Below, piece after piece: positions 48,245 through 56,663 of a DNA stretch of 64,000 nt. Positions within the stretch are counted from its first letter, which is position 1, and each line of letters begins with the position of its first letter. The position numbers and the translations under genes were made by a program. Source of the DNA: a virus; IMG/VR virus record IMGVR_UViG_3300047331_000009, positions 1 to 64,000 of that record, one strand, 5' to 3'. The notes under the pieces were generated by a model. The model had not been told where the DNA came from and ran no database searches. It saw only the letters and a program-made list of their open reading frames with translations.

Positions 48245-48658
48245 ATGACCACGGATCTGGAAATGACCGCCATCAGCGCCGCCTATGCGGCGCTTGAAGG
48301 CATGACGACGGCGCAATGGCAGCGTGCGCTGAATTACCTAGGCGACCGTCTCGCCGGCGACGATCGCACCGCGTTCGTTGCCAGTCTCGGGCAGGCCCAC
48401 CCCGAACCCACGCAATGGGTGATCAGGGGGGATCTCGATATCCGCGAACCCACGCGCGAGGCGGCGGTGCTGGAAAGCATCGAAGAAGCCTGGACACCGA
48501 TCGAGGTCAACGGTGTCGCCATCGTCTCGCAGGAATGGGCGGTCATCACGCCCGACGACGACGGCCGCGAAGTCTACTGGTTCGCAAGGCGCGAACTGGC
48601 CGACCTTTTCATCACCGCCGCGATGCAGGACGGCATCAACACGGAGCACGCGCCATGA
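48245..48658 (+). CDS. Hypothetical protein
   Basis: 137 residues. Helical N-terminus (ALEGMTTAQWQRALNYLGDR) and a beta C-terminal half (VAIVSQEWAVITPDDDGREV, YWFARRELADLFITAAMQD). Directly precedes the YqaJ nuclease with ATGA overlap. No family recognised. Confidence 0.6.
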   Translation: MTTDLEMTAISAAYAALEGMTTAQWQRALNYLGDRLAGDDRTAFVASLGQAHPEPTQWVIRGDLDIREPTREAAVLESIEEAWTPIEVNGVAIVSQEWAVITPDDDGREVYWFARRELADLFITAAMQDGINTEHAP

Positions 48659-49632
48659 TCATTGCCGAGATCACCGAACACACCGCTGAATGGCACGCCG
48701 CGCGGCTGAAGAACATCGGCGGGTCCGAGATCGCCGGGCTGTTCGGCGTGCAGGCTGACTACGCCCCGTCCGCCTACACCCTGCATATGGTCAAATCCGG
48801 GCGCATCCCAGCCCCGCCGGTGGACGACAAACCGGGCTCGCGGGTCTGGTTCGGCATCAAGCTGGAACCCACCATCGCCGCCCTGGCGGCCGAACTGCAC
48901 GGCTGGAAACTGGCCAAGGGCGGTTATTGCCTCGATGACACGACACCGGGCATGGCGTGCTCGCTGGATTACCTGATCACCGAACCGGGGCCTGAAGAAA
49001 TCAAACTCGGCTTCGAGGGGCCGGGGGTGTTGCAGATCAAGAACATCGACGGCATCCAGTTTCGCCAGAAATGGACCGCCGACGAACCGCCGTTCCCGAT
49101 CCTCTTGCAGCTACAGCACGAAATCGCCTGTTCGGGCTGCACCTGGGGGGTCATCGTTGGCATGGTCGGCGGCAACGAATTGCCCGCCTACCGCTATGCC
49201 AAGCGCGAGAAGACCATCGCCCTGATCCGCAAGCGGGTCACCGAGTTCTGGGAGGGCGTGCGGGCCAAAAAAGCCCCGCTGGTGGATGGCACCGACAGCA
49301 CCGCCGCCGCCATCGCCGCCCTTTACCCGACGCTGGGTATCAAGCTGCCGCTCGATCTGACCACCGACAACGAACTGCCCGAAATATGCGCCGGGCTGAT
49401 CGTGGCGACGGCCGATCGCAAGGCCGCCGAGGCGAACGAAAACGAGTTCAAGAACCGGCTGACAGAGAAGCTGAAAGGCCACAAGAACGCGGTGGCCAGC
49501 GGCTACGCCATCAATGGCGTGTTCACCCCGGAAAACCCCGGCCAGCGCGCCGGCGACCTGCCGCCCAGCCAGATCATCGGCAAACGCGCGGAAAGCATCT
49601 GGTTCAAGGTGAAGGAGTTGGTCGGGGCATGA
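48655..49632 (+). CDS. YqaJ-type alkaline exonuclease
   Basis: 325 residues. EWHAARLKNIGGSEIAGLFG is the N-terminal motif of lambda-exonuclease/YqaJ proteins; GMACSLDYLITEP supplies the Asp and GVLQIKNIDGIQFRQKW the Lys of the catalytic centre. The usual Glu before .K is Gln, a variant I recall in some phage relatives. It would resect double-stranded ends 5'-3' for RecT, encoded 1 kb downstream. Confidence 0.85.
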   Translation: MIIAEITEHTAEWHAARLKNIGGSEIAGLFGVQADYAPSAYTLHMVKSGRIPAPPVDDKPGSRVWFGIKLEPTIAALAAELHGWKLAKGGYCLDDTTPGMACSLDYLITEPGPEEIKLGFEGPGVLQIKNIDGIQFRQKWTADEPPFPILLQLQHEIACSGCTWGVIVGMVGGNELPAYRYAKREKTIALIRKRVTEFWEGVRAKKAPLVDGTDSTAAAIAALYPTLGIKLPLDLTTDNELPEICAGLIVATADRKAAEANENEFKNRLTEKLKGHKNAVASGYAINGVFTPENPGQRAGDLPPSQIIGKRAESIWFKVKELVGA

Positions 49633-50264
49633 CATACGTGGTCTGGGATACCGAAACCACCGGCCTGCCGCTGTTCAATCAGCGGTCGACCGATCCGCGT
49701 CAGCCGCATCTGGTCCAGATCGCCATGCTGATGCTGGCCGACGACGGCAGCGAAACCTCCATGGCATCGCTGATCGTCCGCCCCGAGGGGTGGACGGTCC
49801 CCGAGGATGTCACCGCCATCCACGGCATCAGCCATGAACGCGCGATGGATGAAGGCGTGTCGGAAAACCTCGCCGCGCTGCTGTTTGTGGATCTTCAGGC
49901 CCGCGCCAGCCTGCGGGTCGCGCATAATGAGAGTTTCGACCGCCGCATCATGCGCATAGCCATGACGCGCGCCGGCGTCCCGCGCGATGTGATCGAGGCG
50001 ATCGAGGCGCGGCCGTCCTTCTGCACCTGCAAGGCCGCCCAGCCGATCATTCGCCTGCCGCCCACCGAACGGATGGTCGCGACCGGGCGTACTGGTGCCA
50101 AGCCGCCCAAACTCGAAGAGTGCATCCGCTTCTTCTTCAATGAGGAACTGGCGGGCGGGCATGACGCGCTGATCGATGCCCGCGCCTGCGCCCGCGTCTA
50201 CCGCGCCATCATCGCCATCGACAGCGCCGCACCAGCCACCGCGCCGCTGGAGACCACCCCATGA
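49629..50264 (+). CDS. DnaQ-like 3'-5' exonuclease
   Basis: 211 residues. MTYVVWDTETTGLPLFNQRS holds the DTE motif (D7, E9); AIHGISHERAM and VAHNESFDRRIM the second; AGGHDALIDARACARVYRAI the third (H...D). This is the DEDDh exonuclease fold. It may trim or proofread phage replication or act in recombination. ATGA-coupled to YqaJ. Confidence 0.85.
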   Translation: MTYVVWDTETTGLPLFNQRSTDPRQPHLVQIAMLMLADDGSETSMASLIVRPEGWTVPEDVTAIHGISHERAMDEGVSENLAALLFVDLQARASLRVAHNESFDRRIMRIAMTRAGVPRDVIEAIEARPSFCTCKAAQPIIRLPPTERMVATGRTGAKPPKLEECIRFFFNEELAGGHDALIDARACARVYRAIIAIDSAAPATAPLETTP

Positions 50265-50671
50265 TGCACAAGCCGGGCCGGCCATGTCCCTACTGCCAGG
50301 GCGAGGTCACGTTCATGGCCAACAGCGCACCGATCTACAACGGGCGCAATTTCGGTCCGATCCACATCTGCCACCCCTGCCGCGCCTGGGTCGGCTGCCA
50401 TCCCAACACCTATAACCCGCTGGGACGGCTCGCCGATGCGACCTTGCGCAAGGCCAAGAGCAACGCCCACCGCGCCTTTGATCCGCTCTGGCAGGCCATA
50501 CAGGTCCGCGACGGCATTTCCAAAGGCGAGGCCCGCGCAAGAGCCTACCGATGGCTGGCGCAGCAACTCGGCATCGATCCCCCGGCCTGCCATATCGGCA
50601 TGTTCGATGTCGAACTCTGCCGCCGGGTCGTGAGTGTGTGTGAACCCTACAAACAGAAAGACGTAGCATGA
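50261..50671 (+). CDS. Zinc-finger DUF3268-type protein
   Basis: 136 residues. RPCPYCQGEVTFMANSAPIY, NFGPIHICHPCRAWVGCHPN, PLGRLADATLRKAKSNAHRA and FDPLW match the DUF3268 pattern, a small zinc-binding protein found in phage recombination operons. Two CxxC pairs hold the metal. Function unknown. Confidence 0.75.
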   Translation: MMHKPGRPCPYCQGEVTFMANSAPIYNGRNFGPIHICHPCRAWVGCHPNTYNPLGRLADATLRKAKSNAHRAFDPLWQAIQVRDGISKGEARARAYRWLAQQLGIDPPACHIGMFDVELCRRVVSVCEPYKQKDVA

Positions 50672-52083
50672 GCGGCGCACCTGACTGGTCGGACATCCCC
50701 CCGCCCGAGGATACCGGAAGAGGCCCCTCCGGCGGGCGCAGCAAGCGCAGCGGTCCGCCGCCGATGACCGAAGAGCAGTTGAAAGCCGCGAGTGCGGATT
50801 TCTTCGAGTGGCTGGCCGCACCCGAGACGCACGTGCAACTGAAAATGCTGCTCCCCGATCATGTCGACGCCGACGTGTTCATCGCCACCGCCAAGAGTGC
50901 GGTGCTGACCAAGCCGCAGTTGCTGCGCGAGGACTTCCGCCCCTCGCTGATGATCGGGCTGATGAAAGCCGCCGCCCAGGGGCTGCTGCCGGACGGCAAG
51001 CAAGGTGTCCTGGTGCCGCGCTACGACAGCGACTCCCGCACGACCGTCATCGCGTGGCAGCCGATGATCTGGGGTGTGGTCAAACTCGGCCGCGAAACCG
51101 GCGCCATCCGCGAAATCCGCGCCATGCTGGTGTTCTACGGCGAACCGTTCCGCATCATTCAGGGCGATCAGAACATCATCGAGCACGAGGTTGATCTCGA
51201 CATCGTCGATGCCGCCTACGCCGCGCTCAACGCCGGGCGCGACGCCAACGGCAATCCGCTGTCGAGGCCGCTGGATTTCATCGCCCATGTGCGCGCCGCC
51301 TACTGCCTGATCACCGGCATGGACGGCACCATCACCAAACGCTGGATGACCCGCCAGCGCCTGATCAGCCTGTGGGAAAGCACCAGGGCCGAGAAAGGCC
51401 CGTGGTCGGGCCGCTGGGTGGATGAAATGTTCCTCAAGGGGATGATCCTGTTCACCGCCAAATGGATCAACCTCGATCCCAACAGTATCGCCGCCAAGCG
51501 CTTCCAGGCGGCGATGCTGACCGATCTGAACATCGATTTCGACCGCGACGACAACATCGTGCCGCTCGCCGCCGAACCGGCGGCACTGCCGGCCCCTGGC
51601 GACCGGCTGACCGCGTTCGAGGACGGGCTGATGAACCTCAAACCCACCAAGGCCCCCGTCGAAACCCAACCGCACTCCGCGCGCCATCCCGGCACGGCCA
51701 AGGCCAAGCCCACCGACGTGCCAGCCAGGGAAGTCAAGCCGGAGACCAAGCCAGCCGCCGCCAAGCCCGCCAGGACGGCCAAGGCCGCGCCAGCGGAGGA
51801 CAAGCCCATCCCGTTCATCGAACGCGCCGCAACCGCCCTGCTGATCGATGGCGGGGTGGGTTTTAAGTGGATGCGAACGCTGGAATTCGCGTTGCGCGAT
51901 TGCCCCAGCATGGATGATCTTGCCGCCCTGAAAGCGGTGCCCTCGGTGGTGCGCAACAGCAAGGCGGCACCGGCCGCCGTGAAGACCGAGATTGCCCTGC
52001 TGTTCCGCAACGCGGCCGAACGGCTCAGTAACTTTCACAACCAGGACGGATGGCCCATGGACGAAACAGGACAGGCAGCGTGA
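50668..52083 (+). CDS. recT: RecT-family single-strand annealing protein
   Basis: 471 residues. MLIGLMKAAAQGLLPDGKQG, followed by VLVPRYDS, QPMIWGVVKLGRETGAIREI, RAMLVFYGE and ITKRWMTRQRLISLWES fits the RecT core (residues about 60-290). A long Pro/Ala/Lys-rich tail (about 310-400) and helical C-terminus make it longer than E. coli RecT (269). With YqaJ and the DnaQ-like exonuclease it forms a recombination unit. The symbol denotes the family. Confidence 0.85.
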   Translation: MSGAPDWSDIPPPEDTGRGPSGGRSKRSGPPPMTEEQLKAASADFFEWLAAPETHVQLKMLLPDHVDADVFIATAKSAVLTKPQLLREDFRPSLMIGLMKAAAQGLLPDGKQGVLVPRYDSDSRTTVIAWQPMIWGVVKLGRETGAIREIRAMLVFYGEPFRIIQGDQNIIEHEVDLDIVDAAYAALNAGRDANGNPLSRPLDFIAHVRAAYCLITGMDGTITKRWMTRQRLISLWESTRAEKGPWSGRWVDEMFLKGMILFTAKWINLDPNSIAAKRFQAAMLTDLNIDFDRDDNIVPLAAEPAALPAPGDRLTAFEDGLMNLKPTKAPVETQPHSARHPGTAKAKPTDVPAREVKPETKPAAAKPARTAKAAPAEDKPIPFIERAATALLIDGGVGFKWMRTLEFALRDCPSMDDLAALKAVPSVVRNSKAAPAAVKTEIALLFRNAAERLSNFHNQDGWPMDETGQAA

Positions 52084-52301
52084 GCGACATCGCCCAGGCG
52101 CTCCGCATCAGCGGACGCATCAACGAAATGGTCGGGCAGGTGTTCGCACCGGTCGCACTGACGATGGCCAGGGAAGGCTGGGACGGCCAGTATCAGGCGA
52201 TGTTCTGGCAGGCCCTGGCGCGCGATGCGATGGTCCGCTCGATCGACGCGCGCAACGGCAAAACCAAAGCCCCCGCCAGGGGAACCCCCGACGATGGATA
52301 A
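52080..52301 (+). CDS. Small hypothetical protein
   Basis: 73 residues from GTG (GTGA overlap with RecT). Helical (SDIAQALRISGRINEMVGQV, YQAMFWQALARDAMVRSI). Could be an accessory of RecT; no family recognised. Confidence 0.5.
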   Translation: MSDIAQALRISGRINEMVGQVFAPVALTMAREGWDGQYQAMFWQALARDAMVRSIDARNGKTKAPARGTPDDG

Positions 52302-52692
52302 GCCGCCCATGGGCGCCCCATGCAACCATTGCGGCTATTGCTGCCGCACGGCGCTTTGCATGCTGGGCCAGTCGATTTTCGGAGAACACATGCCAGCACC
52401 GTGCCCCGCTCTGATCACCCAGGGCGGGGTTTCGTCTTGTGGGATCGCCGACCAGCCATCCGCCTTTGTGCGCCACGCCGGCGGCGCGCGTGGCGCAAGG
52501 CGTCTCCGTATCGCCGCGAAGCTGCTGATCGGCGCCGGCCTCGGCTGCGATGCGCAGGACGAGAACGAACCGTTCAGTCCGACCTTCGATGCCGACATGA
52601 CCGCGCACTATCGCGCCAACCACGCCCGGCTGCACCGCGCCGCAGCCGTGTGGGGTCTGATGCTGACAACACGGAGAGGACACAATGCCTGA
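52294..52692 (+). CDS. Small cysteine-cluster protein
   Basis: 132 residues from MDKPPMGAPCNHCGYCCRTA. CNHCGYCC is the beginning of a YkgJ-like or ferredoxin-like cluster; CPALITQGGVSSCGIADQ follows. The C-terminus is helical. Compare the more typical YkgJ-like protein at 23.1-23.5 kb. Metal binding is likely, function unknown. Confidence 0.6.
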   Translation: MDKPPMGAPCNHCGYCCRTALCMLGQSIFGEHMPAPCPALITQGGVSSCGIADQPSAFVRHAGGARGARRLRIAAKLLIGAGLGCDAQDENEPFSPTFDADMTAHYRANHARLHRAAAVWGLMLTTRRGHNA

Positions 52693-52900
52693 CCAGGACG
52701 AACGCGATCGCGACGACGGGCTGGAATGGGGTCACATGGTCGATGGCATGTTCCGGCCGTTGCCCAAGCTGCCGCTGCTGCGCGCCGGGCTTGGGCCGCC
52801 GCCGTTCGATGTGAAAATGTGGGATGACACGGTCCGCCATGTCTGCCACCGCCCGCTCGACACCGCACCAGTACCGGCGCCGGAGCGTTCCGATGGGTGA
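52685..52900 (+). CDS. Small acidic hypothetical protein
   Basis: 71 residues. Acidic N-terminus (PDQDERDRDDGLEWGHMVDG) and Pro-rich end. No motif recognised. Overlaps neighbours by 8 bases on each side. Confidence 0.5.
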   Translation: MPDQDERDRDDGLEWGHMVDGMFRPLPKLPLLRAGLGPPPFDVKMWDDTVRHVCHRPLDTAPVPAPERSDG

Positions 52901-53435
52901 GGCCCGCCGCAAGCTGGATGCCGACGCCTGCGGCATCCCCAGGCCGCGCGACGACGTTTGCCCGTCCTGTCACTCCCGCAAGGTCTTCTCCATCCCGCAA
53001 GAAAGCTGGCCGGAGGGCATCAGCATCGACTGCGAATGGCAAGGCTGCATCGAGTGCAGCGCGGTCTGGGAAGCCTTCCCGCCGGTCTACGCGCGTGATC
53101 CGGTCTGCGCCGAACCCTGCGACAATTGCGCCTTCCGCCCAGGATCGCCCGAACAGGCGGATCCGGTGAAGTGGCGCGCTTTGCTCGACACGCTCAAACC
53201 CCACCCGTCCGGCTTCGGCTTCACCGGCAAGTTCTACTGCCACAAAGGCGTGCCGATCGATCAGACCAAGGGACCAGGCAACTTCTTATTCCCTCAGAAG
53301 CCGATGCTGATCGATGGCGAGCCGGTCCGGCGCGCCGACGGCAGCATCGCGACAACCGAAGATCCCGCCCAGATGCGGACATGCACGGGTTTTCTGCGCA
53401 TGGTCTGGGCACGCACCAAAAAGGTGAAACCATGA
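52893..53435 (+). CDS. Cysteine-rich probable zinc protein
   Basis: 180 residues from MGEARRKLDADACGIPRPRD. At least two clusters: CPSCHSRKVF with CEWQGCIECSAVW (about 24-58), and CAEPCDNCAFRPGSP (about 70-85), followed by a FYCHKGVP unit. The second part resembles small metal-binding proteins fused in phages. Function unknown. Confidence 0.65.
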   Translation: MGEARRKLDADACGIPRPRDDVCPSCHSRKVFSIPQESWPEGISIDCEWQGCIECSAVWEAFPPVYARDPVCAEPCDNCAFRPGSPEQADPVKWRALLDTLKPHPSGFGFTGKFYCHKGVPIDQTKGPGNFLFPQKPMLIDGEPVRRADGSIATTEDPAQMRTCTGFLRMVWARTKKVKP

Positions 53436-53938
53436 GCACGACAACCCCCCCCTGGCAGGCCGACGTCATCACCACGCCGCCGACGATCGAAAGCGAGCAC
53501 GCGCGCATCTGGTTCATGCCGCTGCTCGAACGCCATGAGTTCCGCCACGCCGGCGTCGCCTTGTGGCTGATCGAGGCCGCCTGGGCGCATCCCTTCTGGC
53601 ACAGCTATGTCATGTCGCTGGTGCACCTGCGCAGCGAGGAAGGCCGCGAAGAGCCGAAGATTTACATCCCCGGCGCGACGCATGAAATGGTCCTGATGGC
53701 GGCCGATCCGCAGTATGCGCGCCAGCCGATGATGGACACGCTCGATTTCCGGCTGCTGTCGCCGCCGAACTTCGCGGCACAGATGGTGATGCCCGACGAC
53801 GATGCCGCGATGGCGAATGTCGAACGCGCGATGCCGCTGATCGCCAAGGGCGAGTTGTCGCCCGACACCGATTTCATCGCTCAATGGGTGGCGATGTTCG
53901 GCGACAGCATGCTGCGCGAGAAGACCACCAAGCACTGA
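53432..53938 (+). CDS. Hypothetical protein upstream of xis-int
   Basis: 168 residues from MSTTTPPWQADVITTPPTIE. Helical start (HARIWFMPLLERHEFRHAGV, ALWLIEAAWAHPFWHSYVMS) and a mixed C-terminus. No motif recognised. Last gene before the xis-int pair. Confidence 0.55.
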   Translation: MSTTTPPWQADVITTPPTIESEHARIWFMPLLERHEFRHAGVALWLIEAAWAHPFWHSYVMSLVHLRSEEGREEPKIYIPGATHEMVLMAADPQYARQPMMDTLDFRLLSPPNFAAQMVMPDDDAAMANVERAMPLIAKGELSPDTDFIAQWVAMFGDSMLREKTTKH

Positions 53939-53992
53939 GGTGCAATTCAACCTCGCATTTTACCCAGCACTCGAACCGGAGGACAAAACCGT

Positions 53993-54322
53993 ATGACCGA
54001 TCCCCGCTGGCTCGACGCTGGCGCCGCCGCTGATTATCTTTCGATCAGGGTTGACGCCTTCCTGCGCGCGGTGCGCGATGGCCGGATACCCCAGCCATCA
54101 CATCATCTTGGTGAACGCACTGCGCGTTGGGATCGAACCCAATTAGATGCAACGATGAGTGGGGGGACAGCTTCTACCGACGCAAGGACCGCATTTGATG
54201 CCCTGGCAGAAAAAATCAAAGAAGAAGGCCGCAAGGGTCGTTCGTTACACGCTAAAGGACGGCACCCAGGTAGAAAGAACATACGCACCCTACACCCCAA
54301 AGCCGCAACCGCGTCCACGTGA
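53993..54322 (+). CDS. Excisionase-like HTH protein
   Basis: 109 residues. MTDPRWLDAGAAADYLSIRV, then DAFLRAVRDGRIPQPSHHLG and RTARWDRTQLDATM is the MerR/AlpA-type winged helix used by excisionases. The C-terminal half is basic and low-complexity. It overlaps the integrase gene by 125 bases in another frame, more than usual; ending earlier is not possible because there is no stop. It would direct excision and perhaps control int. Confidence 0.7.
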   Translation: MTDPRWLDAGAAADYLSIRVDAFLRAVRDGRIPQPSHHLGERTARWDRTQLDATMSGGTASTDARTAFDALAEKIKEEGRKGRSLHAKGRHPGRKNIRTLHPKAATAST

Positions 54323-55184
54323 CACGCTTACGGCCTTGATCGACGCCTACAAGGACTCCCCGGAATTCCGGGGAATGGCGCAATCGACCAAAACAACCTA
54401 TTCGATCTACTTGCGCCCGCTGGATATCGTCGGGCAGGTGGCGCCGGGCGAGGTGAAGCGGCGCAATATCCTCACCACGCGGGATGTCATCGCCAGCGAA
54501 CGCGGCAATGCCGCCGCCAACTATTTTGTCACGGTTGCGCGGCAGTTGTTCAATTGGGCAATCGATCGCGAGTGGGTCGAGATCAATCCGGCCGCCAAGA
54601 TCAAGAAGCTGGAAACCGGCCACCTGACGGCCTGGACGCAGGAACAGGCCAACACCGCGCTGGCCGGTCTGCCGGAGCACCTGCGCCGAGTTGTCGTCCT
54701 GGGTATGCACACCGGGCAACGCCGTGGCGATTTGTGCAGCATGACATGGGCCGCCTATGACGGCGAGCGGATCCGCCTGCGCCAGCAAAAGACCGGCGCG
54801 GTTTTGGTGCTGCCGGTGCATCCCGACCTGAAGGCGGAACTCGACGCCTGGAAGCCAACCGCCACCGCCATGACGATGCTGACCAACGCGGATGGGAGAC
54901 CGTGGCTGCCCAACAACCTGTCCTATCACATGCCGGCGGCGCTGGCCCGGCTGGGGTTGCCTGACGATTTAAACGTGCACGGGTTGCGTAAACTGGCGGC
55001 TGCCAACCTCGCGGATGCGGGCTGCTCGACCAAGCAAATCATGGCGGTCACCGGGCATCGGACGCTTGCGATGGTCGAATTGTATACTCGCAGTGCTGAT
55101 CAGGAGGCTTTGGCATCGGCGGCAATCTATCGCTTGCGCAACATACAAAATTCTACAAAATACAAAAACCGGACCAAAAACTAG
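54198..55184 (+). CDS. int: Tyrosine integrase
   Basis: 328 residues from MPWQKKSKKKAARVVRYTLK. An N-terminal arm-binding-type basic segment and SAM-like core domain (about 35-130) precede the catalytic domain. Catalytic residues are visible as R in MHTGQRRGDLCSMTW, H..R in HGLRKLAAANLADAG, H in VTGHRTLAMVELYTR and the Tyr nucleophile in the same stretch. It integrates and excises the phage genome. The start overlaps the xis-like gene. Confidence 0.92.
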   Translation: MPWQKKSKKKAARVVRYTLKDGTQVERTYAPYTPKPQPRPRDTLTALIDAYKDSPEFRGMAQSTKTTYSIYLRPLDIVGQVAPGEVKRRNILTTRDVIASERGNAAANYFVTVARQLFNWAIDREWVEINPAAKIKKLETGHLTAWTQEQANTALAGLPEHLRRVVVLGMHTGQRRGDLCSMTWAAYDGERIRLRQQKTGAVLVLPVHPDLKAELDAWKPTATAMTMLTNADGRPWLPNNLSYHMPAALARLGLPDDLNVHGLRKLAAANLADAGCSTKQIMAVTGHRTLAMVELYTRSADQEALASAAIYRLRNIQNSTKYKNRTKN

Positions 55185-55212
55185 GATAATCATGATGTTA
55201 AGTGGCATCCAC

Positions 55213-55255
55213 TTCATCTTCCGTAAGATGAATGTGTTGATTTTGTTGACACATT
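55213..55255. other. Inverted repeats downstream of int, attP-core candidate
   Basis: TTCATCTT-CCGT-AAGATGAA (8-bp arms) and, adjoining it, AATGTGT with ACACATT (7-bp arms, 11 bases apart) lie in an AT-rich stretch right after the integrase. Tyrosine-recombinase core sites are made of such inverted elements. They could also serve as an int terminator. The attachment core cannot be identified without the host junction. Confidence 0.4.
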
Positions 55256-55397
55256 TTCTACAAACCTTTTTTCAATTCGTGGTCGTTATCGATGCCTGAC
55301 GCGGCTCTTGTAAGGCAATTTGTTCGCTCGGTGTTCTGGTGAATAATGAGCGTCCGAACGGCCGAAACAGAGCCAATTTTCCCACATTCGCAACCGA

Positions 55398-55457
55398 GAA
55401 ACTGTGACGAAAACTGTGACGAAACTGTGAGCCGACACAGTTTCCCTCACAGTTTCG
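55398..55457. repeat. Five phased copies of GAAACTGTG
   Basis: Three direct copies (55398, about 55409, 55421) and two inverted copies (55436-55444, 55448-55456) are spaced about 11-12 bases, one helical turn, and the inner pair forms a 12-base inverted repeat (CGAAACTGTGAG / CTCACAGTTTCG). This is how arrays for a multimeric DNA-binding protein look, such as Int/Xis arm sites, an iteron origin or an operator. There is no gene over the array. Confidence 0.7.
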
Positions 55458-55532
55458 CCCCGTTCGCGTCCCGTTCAGGGTGGAGAAATGCCCCACGAAA
55501 CCGACAAAACCGGGCGCATTTTTCCATACCGC

Positions 55533-55763
55533 TCACCACCGATGATCCAGCGGCCCATCCCCCTCGATGGCACACCCGGCCGCCTGCATCTCGCTCGCCA
55601 GAACGAACACGGGGCGCATGTTGCCCCCCTTCAACACCTCGCCATCAGCCCCGCGCGGCACCTTGCCCAGCCGCTTCGAAATCCAGCCGATCCTGCGGAA
55701 ATCGCTCGGGTAGATATTGCCGATATGCACCTCGCCGCGCTTGGCTTCCGGGTGGTCGATCAT
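55533..55763 (-). CDS. Possible small protein on the minus strand
   Basis: 76 residues (MIDHPEAKRGEVHIGNIYPS, DFRRIGWISKRLGKVPRGAD). Composition looks protein-like, and it stands alone in an otherwise gene-poor stretch from 55185 to 55822. No RBS of note. It could be a lysogenic-conversion or regulatory gene, or spurious. Confidence 0.4.
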   Translation of the reverse strand: MIDHPEAKRGEVHIGNIYPSDFRRIGWISKRLGKVPRGADGEVLKGGNMRPVFVLASEMQAAGCAIEGDGPLDHRW

Positions 55764-55822
55764 GCGGGCTGTTTACACCAGATTGGTTAGGGTCTAGCGA
55801 GGCGACAGGGAGATTTTACCAG

Positions 55823-56077
55823 ATGCAGATTACGATCTCGCCCACCCCTGAGTTTTTTATGGCTGGCGACGTGATGGTTCGCATGTGGACCGGCACGGAC
55901 CAGAACGGCAACCATCTCGTCGCCCTGGTCACCGCCGTCGGCTTCTCGGGCCAAGCCGAAGACATCGCCGAGGGGCTGGTGTCGATCCCGCCGCCGGACG
56001 AAGCCGAGGCGCGCCGCTGGGCCGAGGAAGTGATGTCCGGCCGTCCGTTCAAGGAGGACAAAGATGCACTCGACTGA
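55823..56077 (+). CDS. Small hypothetical protein
   Basis: 84 residues from MQITISPTPEFFMAGDVMVR, AGGGAG upstream. Two or three strands then an acidic helix (PPPDEAEARRWAEEVMSGRP). No family recognised. First gene of a short plus-strand run beyond the att region. Confidence 0.6.
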   Translation: MQITISPTPEFFMAGDVMVRMWTGTDQNGNHLVALVTAVGFSGQAEDIAEGLVSIPPPDEAEARRWAEEVMSGRPFKEDKDALD

Positions 56078-56663
56078 GAAGCTGGCCGCCGCGTTGCGCG
56101 ACGCCGGGCTCAACGCCATGGCGCTTAAAGCGAAGAATGGCTGGTACCACGATTTCCTGTCGCCACTCGACATGCCCTCCGTGCAGCTTGCCCACGATCT
56201 GAAGACCTATGCCGAGGCGCAGTCCTGGCCGCGCCGCAATGAGGCGCAAGCCGTCCTCGAACGCCACATGAACGGCGATTTCGACGCCACCAAGGAAGAA
56301 AGCGAAGCCTGGGCGAGAACCACAGAAGGCCAGCAAGCGATGCGGGCTTTGATTGGGCCTCACGCCGCTGGTGCGTCGGAAAGCACCGCTCAATCCAGGC
56401 CCGCGATGGAGATCGGCCGGCTTGCGCTGCGTCAGGACGGCCCGCTCTGGGTGGCCTATTTTGCCGCGCCCGACACGATGGATGGCGCGGTGAAAATCGC
56501 CTCGATCCTGCTCACATGCGTGGCCGATCCGAAGCACAAGGCGACGTTCATGGCGCTGATGCGCGACATCGTCAGCGACATCATCGAATCCAACATCGGC
56601 CATCGCCCGGACTGGCCGCAGCCCGACGGCCAGCCGCCCAAAGAAAGCGAGTCCAGATCATGA
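56064..56663 (+). CDS. Fusion of two small conserved phage units
   Basis: 199 residues. The first about 80 residues (LRDAGLNAMALKAKNGWYHD, FLSPLDMPSVQLAHDL) and the region about 110-175 (GPLWVAYFAAPDTMDGAVKI, ASILLTCVADPKHKATFMAL, MRDIVSDIIES) each correspond to small phage proteins I usually see as separate genes. No catalytic motif. Function unknown. Confidence 0.65.
   Translation: MHSTEKLAAALRDAGLNAMALKAKNGWYHDFLSPLDMPSVQLAHDLKTYAEAQSWPRRNEAQAVLERHMNGDFDATKEESEAWARTTEGQQAMRALIGPHAAGASESTAQSRPAMEIGRLALRQDGPLWVAYFAAPDTMDGAVKIASILLTCVADPKHKATFMALMRDIVSDIIESNIGHRPDWPQPDGQPPKESESRS

Noticed and set aside
46948-48273. 441-codon Gly/Phe-rich frame on the minus strand
   Set aside because: It is the antisense of the Ala/Glu-rich coiled-coil gene; no RBS, no neighbours on that strand.
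55272-55496. 74-codon minus-strand frame over the GAAACTGTG array
   Set aside because: Its sequence simply translates the repeats (FRHSFRHSF-like) and has no RBS or family; treated as non-coding.
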